NCBI RefSeq assembly: GCF_040054535.1
Contig: NC_090791.1
Span: 19,820,327 to 19,884,326 of the forward strand
Direction of reading: 5' to 3'
From: Antennarius striatus
Taxonomy: Eukaryota > Chordata > Actinopteri > Lophiiformes > Antennariidae
DNA: 64,000 nucleotides
Below are positions 1 through 10,979 of this stretch, piece after piece; positions within the stretch are counted from its first letter, which is position 1, and each line of letters opens with the position of its first letter. Both the position numbers and the translations under genes were made by a program. The notes beneath the pieces are model-generated. The model searched no databases. It was not told the DNA's origin and was given only the letters and a program-made list of their open reading frames with translations.

Positions 1-2590
1 TAAAATAGAAGCCTAGTTTAAGCTTAAGCTTCTTTAGTAGAGTTTCTACATGTGGTCTAAAACTTAAATGTTCATCAATTAAAATCCCTAGGTACTTGTA
101 TTGTGTCACTAGGTCAATCTGACTGCCAAGCAGGGTTTTAATGGTAGGTAGATAATCTGCTCTCATCCTGGCGTTAGAGAACAGCATCATTTTAGTTTTT
201 GAGGCATTCAACACAAGCTTTAAGCCAAGTAGGCGTAGTTGAATAGTATCAAAGGCAGCCTGCACTTACTTGAGAGATTGAGCAAGGGTAGCACCACTGC
301 AGTAAATGACAGTATCGTCAGCATAAAAATGAAGCTGTGTATGTGGAATGTTATCACCCAGGTTATTAACATAAATAGTATGTAAAAGTGGACCCAGGAC
401 AGAACCCTGGGGGACCCCTGATGTGACATGTAATTCACTAGAGAGAATATTATCATATTTAACACACAATTCTCTCAGAGAGGTAATTTTCAAACCAGCC
501 AACAGCCTGCTCAGACAGCCCAATGTTGAGCAGCTGTTGCTTCAGGATGAGGTGGTCAACAGTGTCGAAGGCCTTTGAAAGATCGATGAAAAGAGAAACA
601 CAAAATTTCCTATTATCCAGTGCCTTAATTATAGCATTGACAACCGTTAAGGATGCCATGATGATAATATGTTGTTTTCTGAATCCAGACTGGTACGGGG
701 AGAGAGTGTTATTAGCATTCAGGAAGTCCTTCAATTGATTACTTACCAACTTTTGAAGAACCTTCGACAGAGCAGATAGATTGGAAATAGGTCTATAATT
801 GTTGAGTAAAGTAGGGTCCCTCCTTTTAATAGCGGTAGTACATGGGCAGATTTCCATACTTTTGGGATGACATTTTGAGTGAGAGTGAGGTTAAAAATTC
901 TTGTTAAAGGTTTTGCAATAAAATCAGCTGCAAGTTTTAAAAAATATGGTTCCAAATTGTCTGGACCTGCAGGTTTTTTAGTTTCCAGCGAGAGGAGAGC
1001 TCTACGAACTTCATCCACAGAAAAAGGAACAAAATGGAAGGACTGACCATTAAAAATAAACTCATCTGTCATATCCAAGGAAGGTCGAGTGTTTTAAGGG
1101 TGGGGACTGGTTGATCAGAGAACCTGAGTCGATGAAATGTTCATTAAAACATTTGAGCATGACAGACCTTTCAGAGATACTTTGCCCTTAATAATGCAAG
1201 GGGGCAATTCATTACGAGTAACAGTAGATGAAATGGATTTAGTTACTTTCCAGAAATTTCTAGGGTTATTTAAATTATCGGTTGTTGCAGACAAATAAAA
1301 TTCAGATTTGGCTCGTCTAATAAATGAAGTAAAACAATTGCGCAGTTGCCTAAAATGAAGCCAATCTGCCTCTGTTCCTGTTTTTCTAGCCTTTGCCCAA
1401 GCCTGATTTCTCTCGCGGAGTAACTTTGTAAGGTCAGGGGAGAACCAAGCATTATCTCGACCTTCTACTCTAAATCTCCTTACAGGTGCGTGTTTATTTA
1501 CAATATGCGAGAACCAGTAATGAAAAGTTTCCAAGCATTTTCAACGTCATCAACAAGATCAATTTTTTCCCAATCATAATAGAATAATTCATGTAGAAAA
1601 CCTTGGTCAGAAAAGTGCTTCATGTCACGTTTGATAATAAAACGGGAAATGCACTTGGGAATTTTGGCATTTCTAATTGCAGCAATTACGCATTGGTCGC
1701 TCACATCACTTGCAAAGACAACAGTCTCAGAGTACTTGTGGGGGGCATTCGATAAAAATAAGTCAATTAAAAAGGATTTCTCTGGATACTTGGGGGGGTT
1801 AGGTGTGTAGGGCTCTCGATGATTTGAGTAAGATTCAGAGAGCTACAGAAGTCTTTGAAATCATTGGACATAGGCTTTAACCAATCCCAATTTAGATCAC
1901 CTGTCAGAATGATCTCACTGTACCGCAATTGTGATAGCAACTGCGACAGTGTTGGGAGAGCTCCAACAACTGCTGATGGTGGTCTATAGCACCTGACTAC
2001 AATAATATTACACCTTTTCGAAACCACGATATTTAGGGCAAGGAACTCCGATTGTTTACTGACAGATTTAAAGAGCACAACATTAACAGGAAATTTGCTC
2101 TTTAGAAAAATGGCTACCCCGCCCCCTCTCTTGGGGCGATCAGTTCGATAGACATTATACCCATCGATAGAGATGACTTTATCCACAATAGATTTAGTGA
2201 GCCAGGTTTCAGATAGAACAATAATGTCCGCATCAGTTGATTTAGCCCAGATACCCCATATCAATTTTAGAAAGGACACTACGAATGTTCAGATGAATAA
2301 TACTCAAACCAGACCTACACTTAAAATCGGCTGGAGTATTACAAGTCTTAATATCAGCATCAACTAGGCCAGGGTTGGGCTGTATGTTACCGGAGATTAA
2401 CAATAAAAGAATCAAGTATCTCTGCTTTGTAACCCTAGAGGGAGATTCATTATTAAAAGGTACTATATTTACAAACTCAACAAGAGAATTCTCAGAAAGC
2501 ACAAAACAACTTTTCAGAATGGAGAGGCACAAAAGGCGAAGCAACTCAAAGGAATTTAAAGGAGTCGCATGAAAAAGTCTCAGCATATGT
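1..2590 (-). mobile_element. Decayed CR1/L2/Rex1-group LINE (ORF2: endonuclease + reverse transcriptase), 3' end off the window
   Basis: Reading the - strand from about 2590 to 1 gives the pieces of one non-LTR retrotransposon ORF2 in order. First comes a hydrophobic leader ending SGNIQPNPGL (about 2410-2365). Next is an apurinic-type endonuclease with LSETWL, CYRPPS-like and TGDLNWDW motifs (2279-1767). A linker follows (1704-1115). Last is the reverse transcriptase: KPAGPDNLEPYFLK near 960, SLFIDLSKAFDTVDH near 580, SGVPQGSVLGP near 410 and FYADDTVIYCSG near 300. Stops and frameshifts cut the frame into about eight pieces, so the copy is dead. The RT C-terminus and 3' tail lie to the left of base 1. 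The motif style fits the CR1/L2/Rex1 group; the family name is not certain. Confidence 0.85.
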
Positions 2591-2880
2591 CAATGCGATT
2601 CATGAGGCAAAGTACGAGTATGTGCGTTTGGCACAACCGGTGGAGAGTGTTCTTCCTCTGGTATACATCTCCAACGATAAAAAGTTTATCCATATCTCCA
2701 AAGCAAAGGCACAATAAACAACACAAGAAAGAATTTCATTGTCAGTATTGCGGAGCAGAGCAGAAAGGAGGAGGAAATTTACCGACTTAGCCTGGCAAGG
2801 AACAGGCAGGCAGTCAGAGGCCCAGGCTGAAGCTAACAAGAGAGGCCCGGGCTGTAGCTCGCAATAGAGTAGAAATTACC
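2591..2880 (-). mobile_element. Probable 5' region (UTR/ORF1 remnant) of the LINE at 1-2590
   Basis: This stretch continues upstream of the LINE ORF2 start with no visible junction and has no gene-like open frame. I infer that it is the 5' end or ORF1 remnant of the same LINE, ending before the pogo-like fragment near 2890. No motif proves it. Confidence 0.35.
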
Positions 2881-2889
2881 GCAAATAAC

Positions 2890-2972
2890 AAAATAAATAT
2901 TTGATCACTATATTGCCGAATTTCATTTTTCGCAGGTGGTCCTGGAACGCATTAACCGCATGTTACGTATGC
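2890..2972 (+). mobile_element. Pogo/Tigger-like MITE fragment (family A)
   Basis: The segment aligns by eye with the right-hand end of the element at 31530-31677. Shared features are an A/T-rich stretch, a cgnnnnattgccgaatttc-type block, a ggtggtcctggaacgcatta block and a terminal-repeat remnant. The ttaatgcgttcc core (here as its complement) is typical of pogo/Tigger-like terminal repeats in fish. The end is degraded. Confidence 0.5.
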
Positions 2973-2999
2973 CCACATACATATTTTGCATGTACTGTA

Positions 3000-3850
3000 T
3001 ATAGGTATAAATGTGTGTGTGGGTGTTTGTGGAAGTGATGGGTGTGGTGTGTCTGTGTCCTGTGTGTTTTGTTTTCCCCAGACCCAGATCACCCAATCCA
3101 GCTCCAGTGCCTGCCTGGAGCTGTCCATCAAGGAACTTCCACTTACCCTGCTGATCACTCCACCTGCTGCCAATTACCACAATTACCCGCCAATTGCATG
3201 CCCCGCCCCAAACACACCCTATATAAGTCTTTTGTTTGCTATTCAGCAGGTAATCGCCATCTCATCTCTCACCTCTTTATCTCAGCTCTCATCTCAGCTC
3301 TCACTCTATCTCTATGTTCCATGTTCTCTGTGGTGAGTAACTGCCATTTTAGTTTAGTTATTCTTTGTTAGTTATTTGTATGCTCTGTTAGTCCATGGCC
3401 TAGGGGTAGCTATACAGAGGCCTCTGTACATGCCACCCTTAGTGTCCTTTGTCTAAAAACACCAGTTAGGGGGATGTTGTCTGTCTGTTGTAATTTTGGT
3501 CAGTTTTCTGACTGTCTCGTTAGTGTAGTTAGGCAGGGTTTTTATTTTCTTGTGTAATTACTTGCATTGTTTAGTTGGGGTTTGTGTAATACATTATTTT
3601 GTTAATTTTGACAACATCCATTCCCCTATACCATGTGACATTATTTTCAGTTTGGCAGTCTCACTTGTTTTGTGTCAAAGTCTTGTCTTGCAATATCCAA
3701 AATACAGCAGTTGCAACTGCAAAGTCTTTTGTGTTGGCTCCAAGTTTACATTTCAGCTGCTTGAGCTCCTGTTTGTTTATTTTTGATTTATGTTACTGCC
3801 ATTTAGTTACATGTTGTAGTCAACATTCTGAAGGGTTGTAACACTGCAAA
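3000..3850 (+). other. Non-coding segment with GC box and TATA box; possible repeat-borne or LTR-type promoter
   Basis: A GC box (ccccgcccc, about 3200) is followed about 10 bp later by ctatataag (about 3219-3227), the spacing of an RNA polymerase II core promoter. Downstream are ctcatctca-type short repeats and a ttctctgtggtgagtaa block that could be a splice donor. A 16-bp perfect palindrome (tacagaggcctctgta) lies at 3413-3428. No convincing ORF follows. It could be a solo LTR, a retroelement 5' end or a lone promoter; I do not recognise it. Confidence 0.3.
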
Positions 3851-4204
3851 TAATCATGGATTACTGTACCTGCAAAAGTGACAACAGTGATCACTGCACC
3901 CATGATCTTAACACCCGTGATGGGTGTTATGTTCACTCTAGCACCAGGGTCTATTCCACCACTTTTTAAAACCAGTGACTGTAACACTGTGTGTTACACC
4001 CATGATTGTAGCACTAGAAACTGTAACATCATCACAAATCCATTGGCATTGCAACAACAGTGATTGTAATACTTGTGATTGTAACAAGAGTGAATCTAAT
4101 GTCAATGATCAGTGGTTGTAACACCCTTGACTTGAACACCAGTGATTAGAGCACCAGTAATTGTAATTTCTGTGATAGTAGCACCAATGCTTGTAAAGCC
4201 TGTG
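3850..4204. repeat. 15-bp-period degenerate satellite domain, block 1
   Basis: Many diverged copies of a unit close to gtaacaccagtgatt follow each other, broken by variants with ctttttaaaaccagtgact (near 3962) and gtagcactagaaactg (near 4008). The same two landmarks recur near 6512 and 10144 in blocks 2 and 3. The right boundary is the 3' tail of the Rex3 LINE. Confidence 0.75.
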
Positions 4205-4795
4205 ATCCATCCATCCATCCGTCTTCCACCACTTATCCAGAGCCAGTCCCAGAGGCTAAAAATCTAAACAGGGATCCCATACTTCCTCTCCCCAGACACC
4301 CCTTCCAGCTCTTCCACGGGGGATCCAGTGTGTCCCAGCTCTTCCCTGAGGCCTCCTCTTGGTAGGACATCCAGGGAACACCTCCCCAGGGAGTCGTCCG
4401 GGAGGCATCTGAAACAGAGCTACTCACCCTATCTCTAAAGGTGCACCCAGCCACACTACGGAGGAAACTTATTTCAACCACTTGTGCTCGGGACCTTGTC
4501 CTTTTGGTTATGACCCATACCTCATGAACATAGGTGACAGTACGAACAAAGATTGACCAGTAAATTGAGAGCTTCATCTCTCCACTCAGCTTCTTCTTCA
4601 CCACAACAGACCTATACAAAGACTGTATCACTGTAGAAGCGGCACCAATCTGACTGTCAGCCTCTTTTTTCATCCTTCCCTCACTCAGGGCCAAGACCCC
4701 AAGGTACTTGCACTCTTCCAATTGGGGCAAAGACTGCCTTGAACCCCATGCTACTGGACCACTCCCCACAAGATACCATGAGGGAAGCGGTCAAA
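4205..4795 (-). mobile_element. Rex3-type (RTE clade) LINE, 3' part
   Basis: On the - strand this reads as the C-terminus of a Rex3 reverse transcriptase. Visible pieces are ECKYLGVL, EGRMKKEADSQIGAAS, YRSVVVKKKLSGEMKLSIYW, TYVHEVWVITKRTRSRAQ and FLRSVAGCTFRDRV. It ends in a 3' tail of ATCC units (the complement of GATG), as Rex3 elements do. The tail adjoins the 15-bp satellite. An L2-like LINE interrupts the element near 4795, and it resumes near 5975. Confidence 0.8.
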
Positions 4796-5975
4796 TAGAT
4801 AGATATATAGATAGATATATAGATAGATAGATACTTTATTAATCCCAGAGGAAATTGCACATATCCACTGCTCAGGCATTACATAATGAATAAATACTGG
4901 ATAAACACCAGGAGAAAAAGAAATACTGACATCACAGGACATACCACAAGACATAAACTATGCTAACAGACACATTAGTATAAAATAACAAAAGTGCAAG
5001 TGAAAATTAGCAGGAGGCCCACATGGTGGGTAAGGTACACCCTTCTTACAATGTAAGGCATCACTATCTAATATCACTGAATCTATTATCTAATATCACA
5101 ACATCTATCTAATATCACAACTATCTAATATTTAATATCTACCTAATATCTATCTCACAATGGTCAAAAATATAAGACGTCACAAATGTCAAAACCTCAC
5201 AACACCTTGGCCTCACGACACTGCAGCACAGGCTGACATCCCATCCCCTCCATTCAACCGCGTGCTGACCTCGCCACCTCCCCTCCGCTCCTCCTGAGAG
5301 AGTCATTGTACCCCCTCATGACACGGGGCATGAAGGAGGACCTCAGCCTCTCTGTGGAGGCGCTGTGTGACAGCAGTCTGCCGCTGAAGGTGCTCCTCTG
5401 CTGGGAGAAGGTGATGTGCAGGGGGTGGCTGGTGTTGTTCATGATAGCTCTGATTTTAGACATGGTCCGGCTCTCCAGAAGCGTATCCACAGAGTCCAGG
5501 CTCAGCCCGACCACTGAGCCCGCTCTGCGAATGAGTCTGTTCAGACGATCCATATCTCTTTTCCTGCCCCTCACCCCACACCCTTAAAACACAATGGCGT
5601 ATAACAGCACACTGGATATTACTGACTGATAGAACATGAGAAGGAGCTCAGGACAGATGTTGAAGGAGGCCAGCCTCCTCAGGAAGTACATCCTGCTCTG
5701 CCCCTTCTTGTACACACAGTCAGAGTTGAGTGACCAGTCCAGTCTGCTGTCTAGCTGCAGTCCCAGGTACTTATAGTTACCTACTACCTCCACCTCACTG
5801 CCCTCGATGATCACTGGCTGTGGAGAGGGAGGTGCCCGCCGGAAATCCAGCACCATCTCCTTCGTCTTGGAGACGTTGAGCTGGAGCTGGTTCTGTTGGC
5901 ACCACTCCACGAAGTCAGCCACCAATGCCCTTTACTCCCCTTCATCACCCTCGCGGATACATGACACAGTTGCAA
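4796..5975 (-). mobile_element. L2-like (Maui-type) LINE 3' half, nested in the Rex3 element
   Basis: The - strand encodes the end of a reverse transcriptase: FVEWCQQNQLQLNVSKTKEM, NYKYLGLQLDSRLDW and FYQSVISSVLLYAIVF. A C-terminal region with RDMDRLNRLIRRAGSVVG and LRSSFMPRVMRGYNDSLR follows. The 3' end reads caatttcctctgggattaat and closes with a TATC/GATA simple-repeat tail (4796-4832). The same 3' end recurs at 36838 and 61450, which marks the true end of the family. The element is 5'-truncated. Rex3 sequence resumes on both sides, so it inserted into Rex3 later. Confidence 0.8.
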
Positions 5976-6340
5976 TTGTCTTCTCATGATCCACAAAGAA
6001 CAGATGGACTGGTTGGACATGAGAACTCCCATGAGCATTCAATGGACAAAATGACTCAATAAGTGAGAAACTCCCATGAGCACTCAATGGAGAGTGGGAG
6101 TCAAAGACCTCGCTGACAGGGTTCCACCGGACATTCCCAACAGAACCTCAAAACATGTTTGGGCCACCCAGATCCCCCCGGGCTCTTGTCCCGCCAGCAG
6201 ATCCAGCTTTTAAGCAAGTGGTAATCAGTTGTCAGTTCTGCCCTTCTCCTCACCCAACTGTCCGAGACACACAATAGGAGGTCTGATGATCCGACAACAA
6301 AGTTGATCTTGGGTGTCCTGGTGCCATGTGCACTTATGGA
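5976..6340 (-). mobile_element. Rex3-type LINE, upstream part (resumes after nested LINE)
   Basis: From about 5976 the sequence again follows the Rex3 RT region: a block corresponding to protein motifs around the lysine-phenylalanine-rich palm, seen as ccacaaagaacagatggactgg and gaactcccatgagcattcaatgg. The endonuclease-RT spacer follows (ccggacattcccaacagaac; ggtgtcctggtgcc). A short near-duplication of gaactcccatgagca (about 6023 and 6070) lies at its left. Its 5' end meets the 15-bp satellite near 6340. The copy is truncated and non-functional. Confidence 0.6.
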
Positions 6341-6750
6341 TCAGTGGACGTAACACCAATAATACCTCTTTTTAAAATCAATGTCAGTAGTACTACTTTG
6401 TGTAACAAGCGAGATTGTAACGTTTGTGACCAAAGTACCAGTGATTATAATAGTAGTAATTGTAGCTACTCCCAGTGGTTGTAACACCAGTGACTGTAGC
6501 ATAGGGGCCTGTACCACCGATTTTTAAAACCAGTGACTGTAACCTTGTAGTTTAACACATGTAATTGTGGGACTAGTAACTGTAACATTGTCACAACACC
6601 AGTGATTGTAACATCGGCGATTGTAACACCATCTATCTTAACACCAGTGATTGTCACACCAGTGATCAGGACACCAATAACTTTAAGTCCTGTGATCATA
6701 CCACCAATAGTTATAACACCCATGATTGTAACAGTGATTGTGACACCAGC
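6341..6750. repeat. 15-bp-period degenerate satellite domain, block 2
   Basis: The block is full of gtaacaccagtgatt-like 15-mers. On the - strand one frame reads as a five-residue period (GVTIT, GVKID, GVTIA, DVTIT), which shows the 15-bp period directly at about 6590-6720. The landmark aatacctctttttaaaa (about 6359) recurs in block 3 near 10010. The block ends with the left copy of a 20-bp target-site duplication (6731-6750). Confidence 0.8.
6731..6750. repeat. Left target-site duplication of the full-length RTE LINE
   Basis: The 20-mer acagtgattgtgacaccagc is repeated exactly at 9990-10009, on either side of the RTE element. It lies in satellite DNA, so chance similarity between units is possible, but a 20/20 match at both element edges is best read as a target-site duplication. 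Confidence 0.85.
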
Positions 6751-9700
6751 TTCTTCTTCTTTTCCTTTCGGCTTTTCCCTTCAGGGGTCGCCACAGCGAA
6801 TCAATTTCCTCCATCTAGCCCTGTCCTTTGAATCCTCTTCTCTCACACCAACTACCTTCATGTCTTCCCTCACTACATCCATAAACCTCCTCTTTGGTCT
6901 TCCTCTAGGCCTCCTGCCTGGCAGTTCAAAACTCAACATCCGTCTACCAATATGTTCACTATCTCTCCTCTGGACATGTCCAAACCATCTCAGTCTGGCC
7001 TCTCTGACTTTATCTCCAAAACTTCTAACATGTGCTGTCCCTCTGATGTACTCATTCCTGATCCTATCCTTCCTGGTCACTCCCAGAGAGAACCTCAGCA
7101 TCTTCATCTCTGCTACCTCCAGCTCTGTCTCCTGTCTTTTCTTCAGTGACACTGTCTCTTGACCAAACAACATCGCTGGTCTCACCACAGTTTTGTACAG
7201 CTTTCCTTTCATTTTAGCTGAAACTCTTCTATCACACATCACACCTGACACCTTCCTCCATCCGTTCCATCCTGCCTGTACACGCTTCTTCACCTCTTTT
7301 CCACACTCTCCATTGCTCTGGACTGTTGAGCCTAAGTACTTCAAATCCTCCACCTTCTTGAGCTCTTCTCCCTGTAACCTCACTCTTCCACTTGGGTTCC
7401 TCTCATTCACACACATGTGCTCTGTCTTACTGCGGCTAACCTTCATTCCTCTCCTTTCCAGGACAAATCTCCACCTCACTAGCTTCTCCTCCACCTGTTC
7501 CCTGCTCTCACTGCAGATCACAATGTCATCTGCAAAAATCATAGTCGAGGGAGATTCCTGTCTAACCTCGTCTGTCAGCCTGTCCATCACCATAGCAACA
7601 AGAAGGGGCTCAGAGCTGATCCCTGATGCAGTCCCACCTCCACCTTGAACTCCTCTGTCACACCTACAGCACACCTCACCACTGTCTTACAGTCCTCATA
7701 CATGTCCTGCACTGCTCTAACATACTTCTCTGCCACTCCAGACTTCCTCATACAATACCACAGTTCCTCTCTGGGCACCCTGTCATCAGCTTTCTCCAGA
7801 TCTACAAAAACACAATGCAGCTCCCTCTGGCCTTCTCTATACTTCTCTATCAACATCCTCAAAGCAAATACTGCATCTGTAGTACTCTTTTTTGGCATGA
7901 AACCATACTGCTGCTCACAAATGTTCACTTCTGCCCTTAGTCTAGCTTCCACTACTCTCTCCCATAACTTCATTGTATGGCTCATCAGCTTTATTCCTCT
8001 GTAGTTGCCACAACTCTGCACATCTCCCTTGTTCTTAAAAATGGGCACCAGCACACTTCTCCTCCATTCCTCAGGCATCTTCTCACTATCTAAGATCCTG
8101 TTGAACAACCCAGTCAGAAACTCTACTGCCACCTCTCCTAGTCACTTCCAAACCTCTACAGGTATATCATCAGGACCGACTGCCTTTCCGCTCTTCATCC
8201 TCTTCAATGCCCTCCTCACTTCATCCTGACTAATCTTTGCTACATCCTGGTCCACAACAGTAACCTCTTCTAGTCTTTGTTCTCTCTCATTTTCCACGTT
8301 CATCAAATCTTCAAAGTACTCTTTCCATCTTCCCATCACACTACTGGCACCTGTCAATAGACTTCCATCCCTATCCTTAATCACCCTAACCTGCTGCACG
8401 TCCTTTCCATCTCTGTCTCTCTGTCTTGCCAACCGGTATAGATCAGTCTCTCCCTCCTTACTGGCCAACCTAGCATACAAGTCATCATAAGCTTCTTGTT
8501 TGGCCTTTGCTACCTCTACCTTCACCTTACGCTGCATCTCCCTGTACTCCTGTCTACTCTCCTCAGTCCTCTCAGTGTCCCACTTCCTCTTAGCTAATCT
8601 CTTTCTCTGTATACACTCCTGTACCTCCTCATTCCACCACCAAGTCTCCTTATCTACTTTCCTTCCAGATGACACACCAAGTACTCTCCTACCTGTCTCC
8701 CTGATCACATTAGCTGTAGTTGTCCAGTCATCTGGAAGAACCTCCTGACCACCCAGAGCCTGTCTTAACTCCTTCCTAAAAGTCATGCAACACTCTTCCT
8801 TTTTTATTTTCCACCATTTCGTCTTCTGCTCTGCCTTTGCCCTCTTCATCTTCCTCACCACCAGAGTCATCCTACACACCACCATCCTATGCTGTTTGGC
8901 TACACTCTCACCTACCACTACTTTGCAGTGGCCTTTGCTACCTCTACCTTCACCTTACGCTGCATCTCCCTGTACTCCTGTCTACTCTCCTCAGTCCTCT
9001 CAGTGTCCCACTTCCTCTTAGATCAGTCACTACTTTGCAGTCACTGATCTCTTTCAGGTTACACCGTCTACACCAGATGTAGTCTACCTGTGTGCTCCTA
9101 CCGCCACTCTTATAGGTCACTCTATGTTCCTGCCTCTTCTGGAAGAAAGTATTCACTACAGCCATTTCCATCCTTTTTGCAAAGTCAACTACCATCTGTC
9201 CTTCTGCGTTCCTCTCCTGGATACCAAACCTGCCCATCACATCCTCATCACCTCTGTTTCCTGCACAAACATGTCCATTGAAGTCTGCTCCAATGACAAC
9301 TCTCTCACTTCTAGGCATGCTCTGCATCACTTCATCAAGGTCCAACCAGAATTTCTCCTTCTCCTCCAGCTCACATCCTACCTGTGGAGCATACCCGCTA
9401 ACAACATTGAACATCACACCTTCTATTTCTAGCTTCAGACTCATCACTCTATCCGACACTCTTTTTACCTCCAGGACATTCCTAACAAACTCCTCCTTCA
9501 AGATAACTCCTACTCCATTTCTCTTCCCATCTACACCATGATAGAACAACTTGAACCCTGCTCCTAAACTTCTAGCCTTGCTACCTTTCCACCTGGTCTC
9601 CTGGACACACAGTATGTCTACCTTCCTTCTCTGCATCATGTCAACCAACTCTCTACCTTTTCCTGTCATAGTTCCAACATTCAACGTCCCTACTCTCAGT

Positions 9701-9989
9701 CCTATATTCTTGGTGTTCCTCTTCTCTTTCTTCGTGCGAACGCACTTTCCTCCTCTCCTTCTTCGACCAACAGTAATCCAATTTCCACCGGCGCCCTGTA
9801 GGTCAACAGCGCCGATGGCGGTCGTTGTTAACCCGGGCCTCGACCAATCCGGTATGGAAGTCATAGGTTTGATTCGCATCTTTGATTTGGCAAAGTTTTA
9901 CGCCAGATGCCCTTCCTGACGCAACCCTCTGTATTTATCCGGGCTTGGGACCGGCACAATAAGACACTGGCTTGTGTCCTCTTGTGGCT
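6751..9989 (-). mobile_element. Full-length RTE-clade LINE (3239 bp)
   Basis: The element reads on the - strand. Its 5' end is near 9989. The endonuclease (9879-8950) shows RVGTLNVGTMTGKGRELVD, CVQETRWKG, GVGVILKEEFVRN, GADFNGHVCAGNRGDE and STQVDYIWCRRCN. The reverse transcriptase (8918-6781) shows [100 protein letters not shown] and LKYLGSTVQSNG. The C-terminus has LRWFGHVQRRDS. The 3' end is a short AAG-rich tail. A 20-bp target-site duplication bounds it. A 112-bp insertion breaks the frame between endonuclease and RT, and a frameshift separates 7587-8132 from 6781-7674. It is complete in length but not intact. Confidence 0.93.
8929..9041 (-). repeat. 112-bp insertion inside the RTE LINE: 93-bp copy of its own RT region
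   Basis: Bases 8929-9021 are identical over 93 bp to 8501-8593, which is 428 bp away in the same element and in the same orientation. A 14-bp direct repeat, cactactttgcagt, flanks the insertion (8916-8929 and 9028-9041). The 112-bp shift is not a multiple of three, so it breaks the frame right after the endonuclease (after ISDCKVV). Confidence 0.9.
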
Positions 9990-10260
9990 ACAGTGATTGT
10001 GACACCAGCAATACCTCTTTTTAAAACCAATGATTGTAAGCACGAGTCTGTGTAACACACGATTGTAACACTTGTGATCAGAACAGCAGTGATTTTCACA
10101 CCAGTAGTTGTAACAACAGTGACTGTAGCACAAGGGCCTGACTGTAATAGCATTTTTTGAAACCAGTGACTGTAACCAGTAGTGTATCATTCATGATAGT
10201 ACGACTAGAAACTGTAACGTCATCACAAGTGATTTTAATACCTGTACCAGATCACAAGAG
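9990..10260. repeat. 15-bp-period degenerate satellite domain, block 3
   Basis: The satellite resumes with the right copy of the 20-bp duplication (9990-10009). It then repeats the block-2 order: aatacctctttttaaaacca (about 10010), gtaacaccag/gattgtaacac units, and then the tttttgaaaccagtgactg and gactagaaactgtaac landmarks (about 10144-10215). It fades out near 10260. Confidence 0.75.
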
Positions 10261-10970
10261 TGATTCATACAGATTGATAGCCCCACCTATATATTTGAAT
10301 AAGCTTACTTGAAAACCTCACGCTGTCACACTTCCAGCGTCTATCCGGAAAATTGGGACCGCTAGCCGAGTTAGCTCCAGTCTTCACATTAGTACATGTC
10401 TCTCAGCCATGTGTGCTTCGTTAAACATAGCGGTTTATATTCTTTGATTGTGACGGACCTCACGTTATCATGTGGGGAACCCCGATGCTTTATTCACTAG
10501 GACCGAACTCACGAAGCCGGCGTCTACCTGGATGGCTGGACTGTAACGCCGAAGCGGCCTTTGTCTTCGAGTTCATCTGTCCCACACACACAGAGCTGTT
10601 ACGGCTTCGTTGGACACAGCAGTTTGTTTTCTGTGACGGCAAAGAAAAAAGAAAATAAACAAAGTCTGATATTATTGTTTTATCGTGGAATTTCCACGGG
10701 TTCCCGCTAGTAAATATTTAATGGATGAAAGCCCTGTGTTTATAAGAAAAGGATGAACTATTTATACAGTGACATATAGTTATTTTTTGCATATTGACAT
10801 AGTCGCAGAATTCATTAAATAATTATTTAACTAATATTTACTTTTCATATGTATTATCTATCTATCTATCTTTCTATCTATCTCTATCATTTTTGAACTG
10901 ACATAAAGTAAAGCCACATTAAACCCACTTGCTCTGTCAATAATATTATAGAGAGTAAACTATTAATTTT
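10261..10970. other. Intergenic stretch with a CpG-richer part ending in AATAAA
   Basis: Bases about 10320-10640 hold more CpG than their surroundings and end in an AATAAA (about 10655). No long ORF or family motif was recognised. It could be an untranslated exon, a mobile-element end or old promoter sequence. A (TATC)n stretch lies at 10855-10890. Otherwise the interval is A/T-rich and featureless. Confidence 0.3.
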
Positions 10971-10979
10971 TGTGCTGGA

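Noticed and set aside
6466..6723. 85-residue frame with VTITG repeats as a real repeat protein
   Set aside because: It reflects the 15-bp period of the DNA; neighbouring satellite blocks have stops in all frames and there is no start context or splice signal.
6602..9919. Plus-strand ORFs such as 6602-7162, 7193-7648 and 34704-35492
   Set aside because: They are reverse-strand shadows of the RTE LINE reading frames.
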